Part shown: one piece after another, positions 57,098-64,000 of the stretch
How positions within the stretch are numbered: the first letter of the stretch is position 1
How the letters are laid out: each line of letters opens with the position of its first letter
Origin: Cristatella mucedo
Lineage: Eukaryota > Bryozoa > Phylactolaemata > Cristatellidae
Direction: 5' to 3'
DNA: 64,000 nt
Assembly (NCBI GenBank): GCA_009760855.2
Contig: WPIO01000088.1
Coordinates: 732,001 to 796,000, forward strand
The notes under the pieces: model-generated
What the model was told of the DNA's origin: nothing
The model's input: the letters and a program-made list of their open reading frames with translations, nothing else
Database searches by the model: none
Translations under genes and position numbers: made by a program

Positions 57098-57352
57098 GCT
57101 TCAATCCGCTGGCGGGCTCCGTTGACGTGCATCTAAAGGAGGATCGCTATTCGACGAGCGACGGGCTTCCTCTGGCAATGCAGCCTCTGCAGCTGGCCCA
57201 CCTTTCCCGATGCTGTCACCGCTGCTCGGCTATGGGCTCGCGGTGTCAATGTGTCCGGTACTCGACGGTTGGAAACGAGGGCAGCTGCACCTTTGCGGAC
57301 AATCGGACAGCTTCGTTGATCGCAGACGGCGCCGTAATGCTTGTGAAGCTGG
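57098..57352 (+). CDS. Gene 4, PAN/Apple-like domain exon
   Basis: The exon is 255 bases, with acceptor at 57096-57097 (attctcggcag|) and donor at 57353-57354 (aagctgg|gtaagc), phase 1 at both ends. The cysteine set SRCCHRC, SRCQC and GSCTF and a VRYSTVGNEG turn align with the ACSRRC, ERC, MQYSTESG, GVCSLE pattern of genes 1 to 3. Overall similarity is otherwise low, so this is an older relative. The open frame extends upstream of the acceptor, so an unspliced start near 56931 is possible, but it would lack a signal peptide. Predicted secreted. Confidence 0.65.
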
Positions 57353-57490
57353 GTAAGCAGCCTTCCGCTGGGGCATTGATTGTGCAACGTCTCGATCGGT
57401 GCAGGGCCGCCGCCATAATTTGAATCGCCGATGAACCATCGAAGCTTTTCTTTTCAAATTAGCTTAAATCGTGACACATTCTCTCCGCAG

Positions 57491-57534
57491 CTACTAGCTT
57501 AAAGAGGCTGCGTGCGAAGGTGCGGATTTTCTGA
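57491..57534 (+). CDS. Gene 4, possible short last exon
   Basis: The strong acceptor cattctctccgcag lies at 57489-57490. In phase 1 it adds 13 basic codons (TSLKRLRAKVRIF) and a TGA at 57532. If correct, gene 4 encodes about 113 residues: leader, PAN domain and a short basic tail, with no linker or tectonin. No later linker or propeller exon was found on this strand before the LINE at 60.9 kb. Confidence 0.35.
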
Positions 57535-57720
57535 AAGCTTGCACAGCGCACAGGCAGTCGAGGAAAACTCGCGTGGATCAGCAGAGCCTCAGATCGGAGG
57601 TTAGTCGGAGGTTAGTCGGAGGTTAGTCGGAGCCGCGGATCGAAGTGAATTTCCTCCGTTGGAGTTGTCTACTGCTGAATATTACCTAGCGATTGTCACT
57701 CTCCGATTCAATCGTGCGTT
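57535..57720. repeat. 3' flank of gene 4 with ggttagtcgga triplet
   Basis: ggttagtcgga is repeated three times at 57600-57632. Nothing else was recognised. Confidence 0.5.
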
Positions 57721-58046
57721 CACTTCTATTATTAATTGCTTAATTAATAATAGAAGTGAATAATTAAATAATTAATTCACTTCTTTAATGAATAATTAAA
57801 TAATTAATTCACTTAATTAATTCACTTCTATTATTAATTGCTTAATTAATAATAGAAGTGAATAATTAAATAATTAATTCACTTCTTTAATGAATAATTA
57901 AATAATTAATTCACTTAATTAATTCACTTCTATTATTAATTGCTTAATTAATAATAGAAGTGAATAATTAAATAATTAATTCACTTCTTTAATGAATAAT
58001 TAAATAATTAATTCACTTAATTAATTCACTTCTATTATTAATTGCT
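57721..58046. repeat. 102-bp tandem repeat with an internal palindrome
   Basis: Units start at 57721, 57823 and 57925, with a partial fourth at 58027. Each begins with a 38-base hairpin: arms cacttctattattaatt and its exact complement around gctt. The rest is made of taattaaataatt words. The composition is almost entirely AT. Confidence 0.95.
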
Positions 58047-60169
58047 CGTCAAATTAGGCAAGCAGAGATGCCGGCGCGACGGTAACGAGGTTGCGACTAA
58101 ATACAACGACCAGAATAAAAAAGGAGGACAATCGAAGAGGGGGGGGGTAGAATTTAGAAGTCGTGAGACCAAGGGGCTTTCAGACGTGCAAGCACTCTCG
58201 TGAGTCCACTTTATTGCGTCTTAAGAATTTCGCGAGAGGAATATTTAATTGGTTAATGCCGTCAAATCATTCTCAGTTCAGTCCTAAACGTTTGAACACA
58301 TAAGCATGGCTGTCTAACGATTTTTAATGAGCTCATCTCTCTCCTGCGACAACGCTGTAGCGGCAGCGGAAGCACTAGCTTCTGGTTGGGATTTTAGAAA
58401 GACACTTGAAATGGCCAAGTAATTACTTTCTACTTAGTAATGTTTCATCGTTATAACACTAATTTCAACAGGTCAGATCTTTAAAATGCATGAATTCAGG
58501 GAAGCGAGATCATCAGCGTCGAAACAGCTTAGTTAATTTGCCAGTCTCGCCACTGTTATTGATCAGCGTAGCATAAACCCACGCGTTCCTGGCGGAAGAA
58601 CGCCACCAAAGTCTAGTCAGCGCCATTGCAGATTTGCATGCTCATGTTTTACAGTCCTATTTAAAGTTGCATTTAAAGCAGAATCACGCAAAGACGTGCA
58701 AGAGCCCATCACCTCCGTAAACGATGCCATCAAATTTTTTGAAGTCTAGCGCTTGCTAGCACCCACGATTTAATTGATTTCTATTAAATTTAAGTTTGAT
58801 TAAATTTAATAAATTAGATTAAACTCTTCAAAAAAGCGCCACATACTGCGAACGCGCGGCGCGTTGCCCGGCGAACAATAAGGAGGCAGATTATTTGCGA
58901 TGACTTTCACCAAATTAACGTTAAATAGCTTGACCGTGTTCTAATTGTCTTCTCACTAGATTCACTCAAAATTGAAACTGCGACTTTGACGTTTACGGAC
59001 GCCATCTCCTCTTGAAGTCGTAAATAGCACGCTAGCTAAGTCATACGACAGGTCACTCACCGCTGCGTAGCTTCTGAGCCAAAGAAGTGCATTACGTATT
59101 TATTATTTTTATCGACTTATTTACTTACTACGTCGTCGCGGTCCTGCATAAAGCCGCCCGTCCGTTCTTGATGAGTTCGCGAAGTTTCCTATGCGTGCCG
59201 AATACGCGTAGACTTTGAGCACCACGCTATAGAAAACTTTAAAGCGCGACGCTCACTCGGTCTCTGCTTCTAAGCGTCGTGGCGGCAAGTGGACTTGCGC
59301 TCGATTTGCGCACCGCTATTTCTAGTTGATATCGTCTCACCATCCGGGCCAGAACGAGACCGCTTTCAATGCGTGGGTCGCGGAATTTCACGCGGATTTT
59401 CAACGTCGCTGACTCACGTGACTCGCGTCACGTGCTTCTGCTCCAGCAGCTCGTTCATGTGCTTCAGCCCTCAGCTTTACTTCGCTTCGTCTGCTTAAAA
59501 AGCTAGAGAAAACGTGACCCTTTGATAAAGCCGAAAATTACCTCCCTTCCTCCCTCCACGGAGTTGCATCCAAAAATTACCATGTGTTTAGAAGAAAAAA
59601 CCGATTGTTTTTGGCAATAATGCCTGCGGAGCCTGACGACTGACAACGTTGTTAGTAGCTCGTGAAGTTTCTGAGAAAATGAGTAACACTCATGGTAAAA
59701 TAGTTCAGCAGAAATACTTCGGATGGCTGCTCCATATGATGATATATGAGCTAATGACGCGTTTGATGTCAAATCTAAGAGTAGTAGATGCCCTAATACA
59801 CCACTGTTGGTGTGTGAAGTTCCACGTAAACTTGGTCTAGCCATCGTGCTGTGAGCCAAGAGTTGAGCTCGTCAGACTAGTCAACGAATAATTGGAATGG
59901 AAATGACGCATTGCATTGATTGGAATGGAAACTGTGCACCTAGACGAAATTGACCAACCAATGTACATATTTAGGAACAATGGTATATCTCGACTATGCA
60001 CACTGCCTATCCAAGTATCAATGTTTGGCATTTAAGTTTTTGGTGAGATTTTACTCAAGATAGCTATCGTTTACTTCTTCTCGCGTTCGCATTTTCAATT
60101 CTCTAGCGCATCCAAGCAAATTTTTATGCTTCTTCCGAGATTCCGGAAAACTTCTTCGTAGTTTAATCG
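58047..60169. other. Spacer, no gene called
   Basis: On the minus strand near 59415-59465 a short ATG frame (MNELLEQKHVTRV) runs to a good donor (gtcac|gtgagtcag), which could be a first exon. The minus-strand stretches at 59503-60031 read like protein in two frames (for example SGVLGHLLLLDLTSNASLAH), with no family recognised. Neither is called. Confidence 0.3.
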
Positions 60170-60345
60170 CCAAACGGTTTGGCTGGGTGGTTTAGGTGTC
60201 CGCCACTCCCCGACCGAGGTGAATGTATTTGATGACCGAGTTCGTGGGCTCGAGCCCCGTAGCATACGTGAAGCACTTGAAAAGAGATGATTAACACAAC
60301 TTCTCTTAGGGTGCTTTGCAAATGAAGTATTAGTATTTACTATTT
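60170..60345 (+). mobile_element. tRNA-like SINE, second family
   Basis: It has the head gtttggctgggtggtttagg, B box gttcgtgggctcgagccccg, and the ending tcttagggtgctttgcaaatg followed by attagtattt. Confidence 0.6.
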
Positions 60346-60889
60346 ATTATTCAACTCATTCAGATCAGCTTCTCCCTCTGACCGCACTTGCTTAGCATAG
60401 CCAGTCTTTTGCGTACGAAAATGGAAAGAACGCGATGTGCGACATCTAAACGCAAAGCTGTCTCCTTGCAAGACTCCTTATTTGGGTATTGTTCGCTGCA
60501 AATGTAAAGAGCTTATTAGAATTAGACACTAGATAGTACGGCTCTCTTTGCACATTTAAAAGTGACTGTCGAGGCACTATTATTAGTGTCTTTTCCCTAG
60601 AATCATAATTTACATTTTTGTCGTATCTCGATGATGCTATCTCGTACTGCGGATGCTCTTGTTTCTTTAAATGTCCTCCTCGTTTAAATTACCGGATAAT
60701 AATATTATTGATATTACATTTACTGTAGTGTCATCCGAGGACTCGGACGATGTATTTCAATCAAGCGTATGTAAATGTCTAACAGAAGACCCGTCTCTCC
60801 GAGAGAGCTGTGATAATTTATCATTGCTATTGCTGCTATTGTTATATTTTTTTAATTTTTTCCAAAGCAGCTAGCCGGTCTCTTGTGGT
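60346..60889. other. Spacer left of the large LINE
   Basis: A plus-strand frame at 60671-60874 ends in a Leu-rich run and has no splice or family support. Part of this stretch could be diverged LINE 5' sequence. Confidence 0.3.
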
Positions 60890-63068
60890 TCTTAAGACGC
60901 ATAGACTGAATAGGGCATTATTGGTTCACCACTTGCGGAGCGCTTTCATTGGTCGCATTTAGGTCGTACCAATCGATCCTAGCAAAGGCTAAGTCTAGCT
61001 TCTATAGAAACGTTGTTGAATCACAGATGCACAATCCAAAAATGCTGATGTCGACGATAAACCATCTCCTCAACCGTTCCCGGGTTAGCTCCTTACCTGA
61101 TGATCCTTGTGATGATCTAGCCGATCGCTTCTCTCGATTCTTTGTGCAGAAGATAGACAAGATCAGGGAATCCATCCCTGCGATGACAACCTTCCCACTA
61201 GAATGCTGTTCCTCGGTTCCTGGCTGCGTCTCAATGTCTGCATTTAAACAGGTCACTAGTGATCTAGTCCTAAAGCTCGTATCTCAATCAAAGAAGACAA
61301 CAAGTCCACTGGACCCTATTCCCACTGTCCTGCTCCTACGTTGCATTGATCTGCTGCTGCCATGCATAACCAACATCATTAATATGTCATTTGCCTCAGG
61401 TCAGGTCCCAGCACCTTTCAAAAAAGCTGTAGTCAGGCCACTTCTCAAGAAAGCTACACTAGACCAAGAGAACTTAAGCAACTACCGCCCAGTCTCCCTT
61501 CTACCATTCCTATCAAAGACACTGGAACGGGTCGTGGCAGACCAGCTGAACTCGTATATCGAAACCTCACACCTTGCTAGTAAGTTCCAGTCTGGCTTTA
61601 GAGCTAATCACTCCACAGAGTCAGCATTGCTTCGGGTATACAACGACCTACTTAGGAATGCAGACATGGGTAGAGTGTCTCTTCTTGTTTTGCTCGATCT
61701 TTCGACAGCTTTTGATACCATCGATCACAAAGTACTTCTAGAGCACCTCTCATCTCGCCTGGGCATCACTGGCACTGCTCTGCAGTGGTTCAGGTCCTAT
61801 CTCAGTGGGAGACTCCAGAGTGTTGACGTGAATGGACAAAGATCATCTGAAGTACCTCTAAAATATGGAGTACCTCAGGGCTCTGTGCTAGGTCCGGTCC
61901 TTTTCACCGTTTATACTCTCTCTCTCGCTGATGTGATTGCCAAGCACAATCTAGGCTTTCACTTCTATGCGGATGACACTCAGTTGTACCTTTGCTTTGA
62001 TCCCTCCCAGCCTTCGAGCACTTCAAATTCTCTCAACTCACTTGCTGCATGCATTGATGACATCCGATCATGGATGGCAGCAAATTTTCTAAAACTAAAC
62101 GATGATAAAACTAACTTACTAGTTATGGGCAAACCTAGTGCTATTCAGAAATTGGAAAGGCTGACTTTCAAAATTGGCTCTGCCAGCATATCTCCAGTTG
62201 AATCAGGTCGAAATCTAGGTGTCATATTCCAAAGCGACCTCTCGTTAGACGACCACATCAGCTCCACAGTCAAATCAGCCAATTTTCAGCTTCATAACAT
62301 TGCTAAAATTAGGGCTTGTTTAGATAAGGATACCACGTCCAAGTTGGTCCATGCATTCGTGACATCTCGTCTCGACTTCTGCAACTCACTGCTTACTGGC
62401 CTACCAGCATGTGCGATCAGGCGATTGCAGCTGGTGCAAAACTCTGCAGCTAGGCTTGTCTGTCGTGAGCGTTGCAGTTGCCACATTACTCCACTTCTCG
62501 CCGACCTGCACTGGTTACCAGTCAAGCAACGGATTGACTTCAAGGTTTTGTCGCTCACTTTTAGGTCCCTTCATTCTATGGCTCCAGCCTATCTGTCAGA
62601 TATACTACCCCATCAGGCTAAGCATCGTACCACCCGCTTTTCGGAATCCAACAGTCTAGAAATACCTCGTACAAACCTTAAATCCTTTGGAGACCGTGCA
62701 TTTAGCTCGTATGCTCCCACAGCCTGGAACTCCCTCCCGACCTGCATCAGAACATCCCCTGACCTGACCACATTTAAAAGAAACTTAAAAACACACCTAT
62801 TTAGGACAGCATTTAGTGGGTCCTTGTGATTCGTCCTCGATGTGCTTATGCGTGCTGACACTGTGCATGCTGCCACTAACCACATTTGCATGCTGACCCA
62901 GTGCATGTAACCCCTAACCATGTTATTCATTTTGTTTGTTTTTCAAGCATGATTTTACTTACTATTCTGTTGCGTATCACTTTGCAGCAAATGTAAAGCG
63001 CCTAGAAAGAGATTAAGTTCTCTGAGGGCGCTTTATCAAGTGCAATATTATTATTATTATTATTATTT
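60890..63068 (+). mobile_element. CR1/L2-like LINE, best-preserved copy
   Basis: It keeps a 626-codon frame (60949-62829) covering most of the reverse transcriptase: [69 protein letters not shown] and FHFYADDTQLY. The conserved C-terminal segment ends LKTHLFRTAFSGSL. The endonuclease is missing (5' truncation), and one frameshift separates it from a short upstream piece (HRLNRALLVHHLRSAFIG). The 3' region ends in (ATT)n. It is not autonomous as it stands but is evidently young. Confidence 0.95.
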
Positions 63069-63520
63069 TTCCCTGAGGAGTCTCCCGATAGCAAGCTGTT
63101 GGTGCAGGCGCTGATAAGTTTCTACTGTTCATGCTCACGAGCTCAAGGTACCTACACGAGCGTCTCTCGTTCGTTCACCTCGGCTCAACTCACGCCCGAG
63201 GTCTCTGTAGACGTAAATGCCATGCTGCTGGTCATTTCCGATAAGCTGAACTTGACTAGTAGCGCCAGTGCGAGATTTATGTGCTGCCCTGAGCGACCGT
63301 TCAAAATCGATCTTAAAGTAGCGCCTTATTTTGGCGGGAAATAAAATCATCAGTTCCTTGATCGCTCCCCTGCGGCGCAAATATCGCTCTCCATTCATCA
63401 CGGGCGGCCGCAAAATGGCCGCAAGCGCTCAGCCGCTCAAGATGGCCGAAGGCTGAGTAAGCGCGGCGTCGGCGCCACGCTGCTGCGATCGCGCCGAGGC
63501 CGAGGCGTTCCTGGGATATT
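63069..63520. other. Unassigned stretch, partly open on both strands
   Basis: The plus frame at about 63070-63344 (SPDSKLLVQALISFYCSCSR onward) starts right at the LINE junction and ends at a TAA. The minus frame at 63135-63413 is also open. From 63340, CpG content rises and ggcgggaaat and caagatggccg words appear, as in GC-rich promoters. Confidence 0.3.
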
Positions 63521-63539
63521 GTGCGCTCGGGGTCGAACT

Positions 63540-63700
63540 ACACCGATGGCGCGCCCCCCCCCCCCCTCCTCCCCCAGACACACACACACACACACACACT
63601 TAGTATTAGTCACCCATTTTGGCGCCCCCTGGTGCCGCGTGAATCAGCGCCGGGGACGTACAGTAGGCGTACTAACCCCCCCCCCCCCCGCCCCGCGCCT
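63540..63700. repeat. Poly-C and (CA)n tracts
   Basis: C runs at about 63549-63562 and 63677-63689 and a CA tract at about 63577-63598. Frames across them are unreliable. Confidence 0.9.
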
Positions 63701-63903
63701 TCGGTACGTCTCTGCAAACGAGGCAACAGAGGTTATACGTGCAGCGCGGCCGCGGGTCGCCGCCGCGCTGCTGCGACGAAGGAAAAGCATAGACATTCGT
63801 TCGGACGGTGCGCCGAAATCAGCATCAATCCATCGTTGCTGTTGGTCACGTTGGCCAGCGAGAGTTTAATCTCTCCGAGTGGCAGAGACAGAGTGACCGG
63901 ATA

Positions 63904-64000
63904 ATGGCGCCCGATCGCGACAGCATGCGAGCGATCGGGCGCAGACAGCGCGACGGAGAGCCGACGGGCGTCCGGGCCAGAGCATCCGGTGCCGCTCGCG
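63904..64000 (+). CDS. Possible gene start running off the window
   Basis: ATG at 63904 (ataATGG) opens a basic, Arg-rich frame without stops to the window end (MAPDRDSMRAIGRRQRDGEP and on). It lies in a CpG-rich segment typical of promoters. The first codons overlap a 12-bp inverted repeat. GC-rich DNA is often open by chance, so support is weak. Confidence 0.25.
   Translation, partial: MAPDRDSMRAIGRRQRDGEPTGVRARASGAAR

Overview
This is a window of an animal (metazoan) nuclear genome. The evidence is short coding exons bounded by canonical GT-AG splice sites, abundant non-LTR retrotransposons of the CR1/L2 type, tRNA-derived SINEs, very long (TA)n, (TG)n and (CT)n microsatellites, and extracellular animal modules (PAN/Apple and tectonin). 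There are no operons or prokaryotic gene signals. An invertebrate is likely, but the sequence alone does not fix the phylum. Exon models below were built by hand from splice sites, phase and paralogue comparison, and none is confirmed by transcript evidence.

The main content is a tandem family of secreted-lectin-like genes on the minus strand. The best preserved one (gene 2, 11167-27359) has a TATA box, a signal-peptide exon, a PAN/Apple-like exon, three Ser/Thr-rich linker exons and a tectonin beta-propeller exon. Every junction is phase 1, and the exons join to a predicted 744-residue protein. Gene 1 (right end at 5360) shows the signal, PAN and first linker exons; the rest lies left of the window. 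Gene 3 (about 35.0-42.8 kb) is decayed: its start codon is GTG, its signal exon is out of frame and its tectonin part is broken, yet its PAN exon is open. A fourth relative (56055-57534) is on the plus strand and looks like a short secreted PAN protein. Genes 1 and 2 lie in two copies of a duplicated block (about 1-9610 and 20195-29880), which share old repeats and differ by later insertions.

Other genes are few. A two-exon plus-strand gene of 89 codons (41705-42107) converges on gene 3. A possible minus-strand exon lies at 43921-44021. A broken open frame lies at 30029-30467 and a decayed coding stretch at 10812-11170. A CpG-rich segment with a possible gene start runs off the right edge.

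Most of the remaining sequence is repeats. There are about twenty copies or fragments of one CR1/L2-like LINE family (the best, 60890-63068, keeps a 626-codon reverse-transcriptase frame), two copies of a second LINE family, two kinds of tRNA-like SINE (one often as head-to-tail dimers), a TA-flanked repeat in four copies, and several satellites and perfect hairpins. Short 3' tails of the LINE have repeatedly inserted in antisense into older LINEs and into the gene 3 tectonin relic.
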